Source: CAZMGD01 sp964565705 (lineage in GTDB: Bacteria; Actinomycetota; Acidimicrobiia; Acidimicrobiales; Ilumatobacteraceae). Taken from it: a DNA stretch of 19,778 nt. The stretch is taken from positions 1-19,778 of the forward strand of contig CAZMGD010000081.1 in assembly GCA_964565705.1 (NCBI GenBank). The letters run 5' to 3'. Under the pieces are notes generated by a model that did not search any database, was not told where the DNA came from, and saw only the letters and a program-made list of their open reading frames with translations. The position numbers were made by a program, and so were the translations under genes. Positions 6,909 through 12,563 of the stretch are shown piece by piece. Each line of letters starts with the position of its first letter. Positions within the stretch are counted from its first letter, which is position 1.

Positions 6909-7715
6909 TCAGCGGGCGGCGTTGATCGCGTCTCGCGTCCGCTCGGCCTCGGCTCTCGCGGCGTCGGCGAAGTCGTCACCCTGGCTGGCGTGGAGGATCG
7001 CTCTCGACGAGGACATGACGAGGCCCCAGCCGTCGGGTGTGGCGCCGTTGGCGACGGTCCCGGCGATGTCGCCGCCCTGGGCGCCGATGCCCGGCACGAG
7101 GAACGGCAGATCGCCGGCGACGTCGCGGATCCGGCCCATCTCCTCCGGGTAGGTCGCGCCGACGACCAGGCCGCAGTCGCCGATGTGGTTCCAGCGCGTG
7201 GCGACCAGTTCGGCGACGTGGGCGTAGAGCGGGCGACCGCCGACGTCGAGGTCCTGCAGGTCGGCGCCGCCCGGGTTCGACGTGCGGCAGAGGATGAACG
7301 CCGAGCCTCGCTCCAGGAACGGACGCACGGCGTCGGTGCCGAGGTAGGGGTTCAGCGTCGCCGCGTCGGCGTGGTAGCGGTCGAACACCTCGCGGGCGTA
7401 GCGCTCGGCGGTCGAGCCGATGTCGCCGCGCTTGGCGTCGAGGATCAGGACGGCGTCGGGGCAGGTGTGCTTGATGTACTCGCACACCCGCTCGAGCTGG
7501 TGCTCGGCGTGCTCGGCGGCGAAGTGGGCGATCTGGGGCTTGAACGCGCAGACCAGGTCGGCGGTGGCGTCGACGATCGCGCAGCAGAACTGCTCGATCG
7601 CGTCGGGGGCCCCGGCGAGCGGGGCGGGCATCAGTGCCGGATCGGGATCGAGGCCGACGCACAGCATCGACTCCGACCGCTCCCACGCGGTGGCGAGCTT
7701 GGTGTGCAGCGCCAC
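6909..7715 (-). CDS. pyrF: Orotidine 5'-phosphate decarboxylase, type 2
   Basis: A 268-residue enzyme for the last step of UMP synthesis, decarboxylation of OMP. The active-site signature LDAKRGDIGSTA (residues 92-103) carries Asp93, Lys95 and Asp98. Other landmarks are VGLDPDP (20-26), AFKPQIAHF (57-65), LNPYLG, GLVVGAT and VPGIGAQGGD for the phosphate site. Length and motif spelling place it in the longer type 2 family found in actinobacteria rather than the shorter E. coli type. It starts with GTG 7715, one base after the TGA of the ferredoxin gene, so translational coupling is likely. No other pyr gene is in the window. Confidence 0.95.
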   Translation of the reverse strand: MALHTKLATAWERSESMLCVGLDPDPALMPAPLAGAPDAIEQFCCAIVDATADLVCAFKPQIAHFAAEHAEHQLERVCEYIKHTCPDAVLILDAKRGDIGSTAERYAREVFDRYHADAATLNPYLGTDAVRPFLERGSAFILCRTSNPGGADLQDLDVGGRPLYAHVAELVATRWNHIGDCGLVVGATYPEEMGRIRDVAGDLPFLVPGIGAQGGDIAGTVANGATPDGWGLVMSSSRAILHASQGDDFADAARAEAERTRDAINAAR

Positions 7716-7716
7716 C

Positions 7717-7908
7717 TCAGCCCTCGACGGTGATCGCTCCCGTGGGGCAGAGATCGGCTGCCTCGTTGACCTTGTCGCGCAGCTCCTCGCCGGGCTCCTC
7801 CTGGAGGATGTACAGGTAGCCGTCGCTGCGCACCTCGAAGACCTCGGGGCACACCTGCATGCAGCTGCCCGTGGAGGCGCACACGTCGAAGTCGACCGTG
7901 ACTTTCAT
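7717..7908 (-). CDS. Small [3Fe-4S]-type ferredoxin
   Basis: A 63-residue acidic ferredoxin. Cysteines are C10, C16 and C20 in the pattern C-x5-C-x3-C-P (CASTGSCMQVCPEVF), with C54 in CPTGAI. The position that would hold a further ligand between C10 and C16 is Thr13, which is the pattern of [3Fe-4S] ferredoxins. Relatives in actinobacteria donate electrons to cytochromes P450 or other oxygenases, but no P450 is in view. An AAGGA-type ribosome site lies about 9 nt before ATG 7908. The stop is one base from the pyrF start. Whether it supports pyrimidine metabolism is open. Confidence 0.88.
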   Translation of the reverse strand: MKVTVDFDVCASTGSCMQVCPEVFEVRSDGYLYILQEEPGEELRDKVNEAADLCPTGAITVEG

Positions 7909-7962
7909 GTCGTTCCGTCCTTGTCGTTGCTCAGGCGGCCTCGACCGTAGCCGCCCGCGCGC

Positions 7963-8439
7963 TCACGCGAGCGGGTCGACGCCCGCTGCGCCGCGGGTGG
8001 AGACGTGCTCGGTCCACCGTTGGCCGTCCCAGTAGCGCAGCTCGTGGCGCGACGTCGGATCCGCCAGCCAGCCGGCGGGCGGCGCGCTGGCCAGCGTCGG
8101 GGGCGCGAGCAGCGGTGCGCCCGCAACCTGCGGCGCGCCACCGCCGGTGGTCGGCTCCACGGCGAGCTTGCCGGGCAGGAACACCATCCACCGCGTGCGG
8201 TACACGAGGCGCACCGTGCCATGTGCGGGCACGTCGACGACGATGCTGCCGCGGTTGGCTGGCCCGAAGAGGTAGTTGTACCAGCAGTCGATCCGGTAGC
8301 GCCCGGCGTGGAGCGGGATCTCGTTCTCGCCCCACTGCGCCGAGAACGGCGGTGCGCCGTTGATCGACACCTGCGGCTTGAACAGATACAGCGCGAACCC
8401 CAACGGGAACACCTTGGCGCGCAGCTGGACACCGGTCAC
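7963..8439 (-). CDS. DUF2510-domain protein
   Basis: A 158-residue protein of unknown function. The C-terminal part (about residues 120-148, PAGWLADPTSRHELRYWDGQRWTEHV) is a clear DUF2510 unit with its GW...DP...RYWDG..WT.H pattern, common in actinobacterial membrane or secreted proteins. The N-terminal part (1-90) looks like a beta-rich domain (FALYLFKPQVSINGAPPFSAQWGENEIPLHAGRYRIDCWYNYLFG...GTVRLVYRTRWMVFLPGKL), joined to DUF2510 by an Ala/Pro/Gly-rich linker. No signal peptide or clear membrane helix is visible. GTG 8439 is preceded by GGCAGG at 8 nt. It lies 37 nt after the leuA stop on the same strand. Confidence 0.72.
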   Translation of the reverse strand: MTGVQLRAKVFPLGFALYLFKPQVSINGAPPFSAQWGENEIPLHAGRYRIDCWYNYLFGPANRGSIVVDVPAHGTVRLVYRTRWMVFLPGKLAVEPTTGGGAPQVAGAPLLAPPTLASAPPAGWLADPTSRHELRYWDGQRWTEHVSTRGAAGVDPLA

Positions 8440-8476
8440 GCCGAGAGCCTGCCACAGTCCTCGACGGGACCGATCC

Positions 8477-10183
8477 TCAACGAGTGTGGCGTTCGACCGC
8501 GCTCAGGACGGCCCGCAGCGACGCCGCGACCGTGTTCGGATCGACGCCGACGCCCCACAGCACGCGGCCGTCGGGTCCGCTCGTCTCGACGTACGACACC
8601 GCCGTCGCCTGCGACGTGTGGCCCATCGAGTGCTCGGCGTAGTCGAGCACGTCGACCTCGACGCCGACGCCCTTGGCGACCGCGTCGACGAACGAGCTGA
8701 TCGGCCCGTTGCCCTCGCCGGTGATCGTACGGTGCTCACCGTCGACGACCAGCTGAGCGGTGATCGAGGTGCGGCCGGTGGCCGAGTCGCTGCGCAGCTC
8801 GTGGCTCTCCAGCACGAAGCGCGGCTCGACGGGCAGGTACTGGCCCTGGAACTGCTCCCACATGACGATCGGGGAGATCTCGGTGCCCGAGTCCTCGGTG
8901 ATGTGCTGGATCGTCTTGCTGAACTCGATCTGCAGCTTGCGGGGCAGCTCGAAGCCGTGCTCGGTCTTCATCACGTAGGCCACGCCGCCCTTGCCGCTCT
9001 GGCTGTTGACGCGGATGACCGCCTCGTAGGTGCGCCCGACGTGGTGCGGGTCGATCGGCAGGTAGGGCACGCCCCACGTCTCGTACTCGCCGCCGTTGGC
9101 TGCGGCCTTCGCGTTGAGCGCGGCGAAGCCCTTGTTGATCGCGTCCTGGTGGCTGCCGCTGAACGACGTGTACACCAGGTCGCCAGCGTAGGGGTGCCGG
9201 GGGTGCACCGGCAGGCGGTTGCAGTACTCGGCGACGCGGCGCAGGGCGTCGATGTCGGTGATGTCCAGCGCGGGGTCGACGCCGTTGGCGAACAGGTTCA
9301 TCGCCACGTTGACGACGTCCAGGTTGCCGGTGCGCTCGCCGTTGCCGAACAGCGTGCCCTCGACGCGGTCGGCGCCGGCCATCAGCCCGAACTCGGCGGC
9401 GGCGGTGGCCGTGCCGCGGTCGTTGTGCGGGTGCAGGCTGATCACCACCGAGTCGCGCTGCTTGATCGTGCGCCCGAACCACTCGATCACGTCGCCGTAG
9501 ACGTTGGCCGTGTAGCACTCCACCGTCGCCGGCAGGTTGAGGATGATCGGCCGCTCCGGCGTCGGCTCGACGACGTCCATCACCGCCTCGCAGATCTCGA
9601 TCGCGAACTCCGGCTCGGTCAGCGTGAAGCTCTCCGGCGAGTACTCGTAGCGCACCTCGGTCTCGGGGACCGTCTCCTCCAGCTTGCGGGCGAGGCGAGC
9701 GGCGTTGACGGCGATGTCGACGATGCCCTGCTGGTCCAGCCCGAACACGACCTCGCGCTGCAGCGGGTTGGTCGAGTTGTAGAAGTGGACGATCGCCCGC
9801 GGCGCGCCGGCGATGCACTCGTAGGTGCGCTCCAGCAGCTCCTGGCGGCACTGCACCAGCACCTGGATCGTCACGTCGTCAGGGATCAGGTCCTCGGTGA
9901 TCAGCTGGCGGATGAAGTCGAAGTCCGGCTGGCTGGCGGCCGGGAAGCCGACCTCGATCTCCTTGAAGCCCATCTGCACCAGGGCGTCGAACATGCGGCG
10001 CTTGCGCTCGGGGTCCATCGGGTCGATCAGCGCCTGGTTGCCGTCGCGCAGATCGACCGAGCACCACAGCGGAGCCTTGTCGAGCACCACGTCGGGCCAC
10101 GTGCGGTCGGCCAGGCGGACCGGCACGAACGGCTGGTACCGGCCGTACGGCATCGGCTTGGGGGTGACGGGTGTGGGTGGCAT
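8477..10183 (-). CDS. leuA: 2-Isopropylmalate synthase
   Basis: A 568-residue enzyme condensing acetyl-CoA with 2-ketoisovalerate, the committed step of leucine synthesis. The metal and catalytic motif is DLRDGNQALIDPMD (residues 44-57). HPHNDRGTA carries the His-x-His ligands, and LFGNGERTGNLDVVN is the second family signature. The last ~120 residues (ELRSDSATGRTSITAQLVVDG... and GPISSFVDAVAKGVGVEVDVLDYAEHSMG) form the LeuA regulatory domain for leucine feedback. The N-terminus with MPYGRYQPF is the actinobacterial type. The real start is ATG 10183, with AGGAG 8 nt upstream. The frame stays open to 10372 but that stretch is the leader. Expression is probably controlled by the attenuator described separately. 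Confidence 0.96.
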   Translation of the reverse strand: MPPTPVTPKPMPYGRYQPFVPVRLADRTWPDVVLDKAPLWCSVDLRDGNQALIDPMDPERKRRMFDALVQMGFKEIEVGFPAASQPDFDFIRQLITEDLIPDDVTIQVLVQCRQELLERTYECIAGAPRAIVHFYNSTNPLQREVVFGLDQQGIVDIAVNAARLARKLEETVPETEVRYEYSPESFTLTEPEFAIEICEAVMDVVEPTPERPIILNLPATVECYTANVYGDVIEWFGRTIKQRDSVVISLHPHNDRGTATAAAEFGLMAGADRVEGTLFGNGERTGNLDVVNVAMNLFANGVDPALDITDIDALRRVAEYCNRLPVHPRHPYAGDLVYTSFSGSHQDAINKGFAALNAKAAANGGEYETWGVPYLPIDPHHVGRTYEAVIRVNSQSGKGGVAYVMKTEHGFELPRKLQIEFSKTIQHITEDSGTEISPIVMWEQFQGQYLPVEPRFVLESHELRSDSATGRTSITAQLVVDGEHRTITGEGNGPISSFVDAVAKGVGVEVDVLDYAEHSMGHTSQATAVSYVETSGPDGRVLWGVGVDPNTVAASLRAVLSAVERHTR

Positions 10184-10217
10184 GTCGGGTGCTCCTGGCG
10201 GGAAGAAACTGATCCGG

Positions 10218-10257
10218 AAAACGAAGAAACCCCCTGGGCCAATGGCCAGGAGGTTTC
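10218..10257 (-). terminator. leuA attenuator: intrinsic terminator in the leader
   Basis: On the minus strand GAAACCTCCTGGCC (10257-10244), loop ATT and GGCCCAGGGGGTTTC (10240-10226) pair as a 14-bp stem with one bulged C and one G-U pair. TTCGTTTT follows directly (10225-10218). It lies 35 nt before the leuA ATG and downstream of a Leu-codon leader peptide, the classic layout of a transcription attenuator. Confidence 0.85.
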
Positions 10258-10284
10258 GACGGCAGCGATATGTGGCTGTCGTCG
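10257..10284 (-). promoter_or_regulatory. Pause-type hairpin in the leuA leader
   Basis: CGACGACAGC (10284-10275) pairs with GCTGCCGTCG (10266-10257) with a single A-C mismatch and an 8-nt loop. It begins right after the leader-peptide stop (TAG at 10287-10285) and ends where the terminator stem begins. That is the position of the 1:2 hairpin in ribosome-mediated attenuation. I could not define a convincing antiterminator pairing by eye. Confidence 0.55.
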
Positions 10285-10317
10285 CTACATAAGGAGGAGG
10301 CCGGTGGTGGCGGTCAT
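10285..10317 (-). CDS. leuA leader peptide (MTATTGLLLM)
   Basis: A 10-codon open frame, ATG ACC GCC ACC ACC GGC CTC CTC CTT ATG TAG, with three consecutive leucine codons just before its end. It stands between a promoter and a strong terminator hairpin upstream of leuA. Stalling of the ribosome at the Leu codons when charged tRNA-Leu is short would change folding of the downstream hairpins and allow leuA transcription. No Shine-Dalgarno precedes it. The ATG is 8 nt after the -10 box, so the transcript probably begins at or next to the start codon. Leu-codon leaders before leuA are known in actinobacteria; this one is read directly from the sequence. Confidence 0.85.
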   Translation of the reverse strand: MTATTGLLLM

Positions 10318-10325
10318 CGGACGCA

Positions 10326-10354
10326 ATATTACCTGCCGGCGCCCCGGCGTGCAA
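10326..10354 (-). promoter_or_regulatory. leuA leader promoter
   Basis: On the minus strand TTGCAC (10354-10349), a 17-nt spacer and TAATAT (10331-10326) form a good vegetative promoter, with the AT-rich -10 standing out in GC-rich DNA. The predicted start falls at about 10319-10317, at the ATG of the leader peptide. The TAA in the -10 box is also the stop of a short upstream frame. Confidence 0.65.
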
Positions 10355-10487
10355 TGGATCTCGAGTGATCACGCTCCGGCGTAGGACTGCTCGGCCCAGC
10401 GGCCGATGGTGCGGATCGGGCCGAGGTGCGCGGCAGGTACCAGCCCTCCGGCAACGGCGGGAACGGGTAGCGGTGGCTCGCAGTCAT
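10329..10487 (-). pseudogene. Short ORF, possible remnant of a Rieske oxygenase N-terminus
   Basis: A 52-codon frame with a strong ribosome site (GGAGG at 10496-10492, 4 nt before ATG 10487). Its first ~18 residues, MTASHRYPFPPLPEGWYL, resemble the start of aromatic-ring-hydroxylating (Rieske) oxygenase alpha subunits, which often open with a RYPFP...P-GW(Y/F) motif. After this the frame becomes low-complexity. The adjacent minus-strand frame continues as AHLGPIRTIGRWAEQ up to a TGA at 10369, which would fit the expected continuation if one base were lost near GWYL. No Rieske cysteine/histidine motif remains, because the leuA promoter begins here. It could instead be a small translated gene or an upstream frame of its own. 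The family link rests on a short motif and is uncertain. It lies 57 nt downstream of the terC-like stop. Confidence 0.35.
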
Positions 10488-10524
10488 GGTGCCTCCTCAC
10501 GATGACCGAGTTGATCCGGGGAGG

Positions 10525-10542
10525 CAGCTCGGCGACGAGCTG
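10525..10542 (-). terminator. Small hairpin after the TerC-like gene
   Basis: A 7-bp inverted repeat, CAGCTCG and CGAGCTG, with a 4-nt loop, starts 3 nt after the stop of the TerC-like gene. Flanking TGATCC (10512-10517) and GGATCA (10542-10547) could extend pairing with a 7-nt asymmetric bulge. There is no T-tract, so terminator function is weakly supported. Confidence 0.3.
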
Positions 10543-10544
10543 GA

Positions 10545-11567
10545 TCAGTCGGCGGCGCCGATGTCCTCGTCGGCATCGAGGGCCTTCGGGTCGCGCTGGT
10601 CGGCGATCAGGGAGGCGACGATCGTCACCGTCAGCACGGCGACGATGACGACGAGGCTGAACCACGTCGGCATGTGCCACAGCTCGTGGATCATCATCTT
10701 GACGCCGACGAACCCGAGGATCACCCCGAGCCCGAGGTTGAGGTAGCGGAACTTGCCCTGCACGCCGGAGAGCAGGAAGTACAGCGAGCGCAGGCCGAGG
10801 ATCGCGAACGCGTTCGAGGAGAAGACGATGAACGCCTGGTGCGAGATCGACAGGACCGCCGGGATCGAGTCGACGGCGAAGATCACGTCGGTCGTCTCGA
10901 TCATGATCAGCACCGCGAACAGCGGCGTGGCGAGCAGCGCACCGGTGCGGCGGGTGAAGAGCTTCTGGCCGTCGTACTGGTCGGTGGAGGGGATGATGCG
11001 GCGCACCAGCTTGAGCACCGGGTTGTTCTCCGGGTGCACTTCGTTCTCGTCGTGACGGGCGACGCGGACCGCGGTGAACAGCAAGAACGCGCCGAACACG
11101 TACAGGATCCAGTCGAAGCGCTGGATCAGCGACACCCCGGCGAGGATGAAGATCGCCCGCAGCACGAGCGCCCCGAAGATGCCCCAGAACAGCACTCGGA
11201 ACTGGTACATCTTCGGCACCGCGAAGTAGGTGAAGATCACCGCCCACACGAAGACGTTGTCGATCGACAGGCTCTTCTCGATGAGGTAGCCGCTCAGGTA
11301 CTCGCCGGCCGCCTGGCTGCCCTGCCAGGCGAACATGACGAACGTGAACGAGAGCCCGATCGCGATCCAGATCGCGCTCTCGATGCCCGCTTCCTTCAGC
11401 GAGATCTCGTGCGGTGTGCGGTGCACGACGAGCAGGTCGATCATGAGCAGTGCCGTGATCACGGCGAGCAGAGCGACCCAGGCCCAGAGCGGGACGTGGA
11501 AGTCAGCGAAGTGGTTCGTCTCGGATCCCGAGGCGACGAGCGCCGCCGGGGCCAGGGCTGTGGTCAC
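10545..11567 (-). CDS. TerC-family integral membrane protein (probable metal exporter)
   Basis: A 340-residue membrane protein. TerC signatures are EKSLSIDNVFVWAVIF (about residues 90-105) and IETTDVIFAVDSIPAVLSI (about 215-235), whose Glu and Asp residues sit inside membrane helices. Roughly eight or nine hydrophobic segments are visible, for example WVALLAVITALLMIDLLVV and FSLVVIVAVLTVTIVASLI. TerC/Alx relatives export Mn2+ or help metal loading of secreted enzymes; the classical tellurite-resistance label is historical. GTG 11567 is chosen because GAGGAG lies 5 nt before it and the protein then has family length. The frame upstream is a shadow of the divergent gene. I found no room or structure for a yybP-ykoY riboswitch in the 59-bp divergent region. 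A possible -10 is TAGCGT (11602-11597). Confidence 0.9.
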   Translation of the reverse strand: MTTALAPAALVASGSETNHFADFHVPLWAWVALLAVITALLMIDLLVVHRTPHEISLKEAGIESAIWIAIGLSFTFVMFAWQGSQAAGEYLSGYLIEKSLSIDNVFVWAVIFTYFAVPKMYQFRVLFWGIFGALVLRAIFILAGVSLIQRFDWILYVFGAFLLFTAVRVARHDENEVHPENNPVLKLVRRIIPSTDQYDGQKLFTRRTGALLATPLFAVLIMIETTDVIFAVDSIPAVLSISHQAFIVFSSNAFAILGLRSLYFLLSGVQGKFRYLNLGLGVILGFVGVKMMIHELWHMPTWFSLVVIVAVLTVTIVASLIADQRDPKALDADEDIGAAD

Positions 11568-11626
11568 ACGGCTCCTCGGTCGGGGGTCTTCAGCCGACGC
11601 TACCGGCGGTGGTAGGACGTCCATCC

Positions 11627-12436
11627 GTGGAGACGCCGAGGAGCCCGTCGGCGGTCGAGTCTGCTGTGGCCGCGGGCAGCACCGCCGGGTTCGTCGCCCG
11701 GGACCCGCTCGTGCTCCAGGACACGAACAACTGCGTCGTGTGGCTTCGTCCACATGAAGTCATCGCCAAGGTCGGCGTGCGGCCGGTCGTGCGCGACGCG
11801 CTGCGCCGCGAGGTCGACGTCGCCCGCTACCTCCATGCCGCGGGCGCCCCCGTCGGGGAGCCGCTCGGCTGGTTCGAGGCGGGCCGGTTCCCGGTCTCGC
11901 TGTGGCGGCGGGTCGCGGTCACCGGCGCGCCCGTCTCGCCACCAGACCACGCCGGCACACTCGCTGCCGTCCACGCCGCGCTCCGTGGGTACCTCGAGCC
12001 GCTGCCGAGCTTCTGGGCGGCGACCGACGATGCCGGCGCCGCGCTGTTCGACGACCACCAGATGCGTGCGCTGCCGGACGCTGACCTGGCGATGCTGCGC
12101 GCCGAGTACGAGCGCCGGGTCAGTGACCTGCGGTCAATGGAGCTGGACGTGCGGCCGATCCACGGCGAACCCCACGAGGGCAACGTCCTCGCCTCCGAGC
12201 ACGGGCCCGTGGTGATCGACTTCGAGGCGGCTTCTGTCGGCCCGATCGAGTGGGACCTCGGCTGCGCCCCGCCGGGCGTGGCCGACGCGACGGTCGGAGT
12301 CGACCTCGACGTCGTGCGAGCCGCCCGTCACCTCAACTCCGTCCGCGTCGCGACGTGGTGCTGGGCGTCACCGCATCCTGCGATGCGTCGATACGGCGTC
12401 GACCAGTTGGAGAACGTCCGTCGAGCGCAGCGGTGA
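11627..12436 (+). CDS. APH-family phosphotransferase
   Basis: A 269-residue protein of the aminoglycoside/choline phosphotransferase fold. The catalytic loop reads IHGEPHEGN (HGE at residues 179-181), with Glu in place of the usual Asp, and VVIDFEAAS holds the metal-binding Asp198. An N-terminal VIAKVG strand (around K48) and REVDVARYL (E63) fit the ATP-binding lobe. Many actinobacterial APH-like proteins use HGEPH and act on unknown small molecules, so antibiotic resistance should not be assumed. GTG 11627 is taken as start because TAGGAC (11613-11618) lies 8 nt before it and there is no ribosome site. An in-frame GTG at 11609 is the alternative. It is divergent from the TerC-like gene and convergent with the acyl-CoA ligase. 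Confidence 0.82.
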   Translation: METPRSPSAVESAVAAGSTAGFVARDPLVLQDTNNCVVWLRPHEVIAKVGVRPVVRDALRREVDVARYLHAAGAPVGEPLGWFEAGRFPVSLWRRVAVTGAPVSPPDHAGTLAAVHAALRGYLEPLPSFWAATDDAGAALFDDHQMRALPDADLAMLRAEYERRVSDLRSMELDVRPIHGEPHEGNVLASEHGPVVIDFEAASVGPIEWDLGCAPPGVADATVGVDLDVVRAARHLNSVRVATWCWASPHPAMRRYGVDQLENVRRAQR

Positions 12437-12480
12437 GATCCGGTCGGCCGGGGACGGCAGATGGCGTCGGCGCTCGGAAT

Positions 12481-12542
12481 GGACCGACGCGTGTCGGGCG
12501 CTGCGGGCAGCCCCCGGATGCTGACCGCAGCGCGGTCGGTCC
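12481..12542. terminator. Long hairpin between convergent genes
   Basis: Inverted arms GGACCGAC (12481-12488) and GTCGGTCC (12535-12542) enclose a second stem, GCGCTGCGG (12498-12506) with CCGCAGCGC (12525-12533). That is topped by CAGC/GCTG (12508-12511 with 12520-12523) and an 8-nt loop. A 9-nt bulge on the left side could form its own small CCGAC-GCGT-GTCGG hairpin. It sits between the phosphotransferase stop (12436) and the ligase stop (12555). There is no T-run, and it does not carry the GTTCTYG/AAT signature of the dispersed palindromes. Confidence 0.5.
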
Positions 12543-12545
12543 GCC

Positions 12546-12563
12546 TCAGTTGACTCAGTTGAC
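12546..12563. repeat. 9-bp tandem duplication at the ligase stop codon
   Basis: TCAGTTGAC is present twice in a row (12546-12554 and 12555-12563). On the minus strand the gene therefore ends GTC AAC TGA GTC AAC TGA, with a second in-frame stop 9 nt after the first. This is probably a slippage duplication, and the protein end is unchanged. Confidence 0.9.

Noticed and set aside
8451..8490. Hairpin GCCACA...TGTGGC around the leuA stop
   Set aside because: Six pairs with a large loop in GC-rich DNA; not better than chance.
11568..11626. Mn-sensing yybP-ykoY riboswitch before the TerC-like gene
   Set aside because: The divergent region is only 59 bp, too short for that element, and no matching stems are visible.
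11627..12436. Calling the APH-like protein an antibiotic-resistance enzyme
   Set aside because: Only the fold is supported; the HGEPH variant is common in uncharacterised actinobacterial proteins and there is no resistance context.
12437..12480. A small gene between the phosphotransferase and ligase genes
   Set aside because: No frame with a ribosome site or recognisable sequence; the stretch is best explained by the hairpin at 12481-12542.
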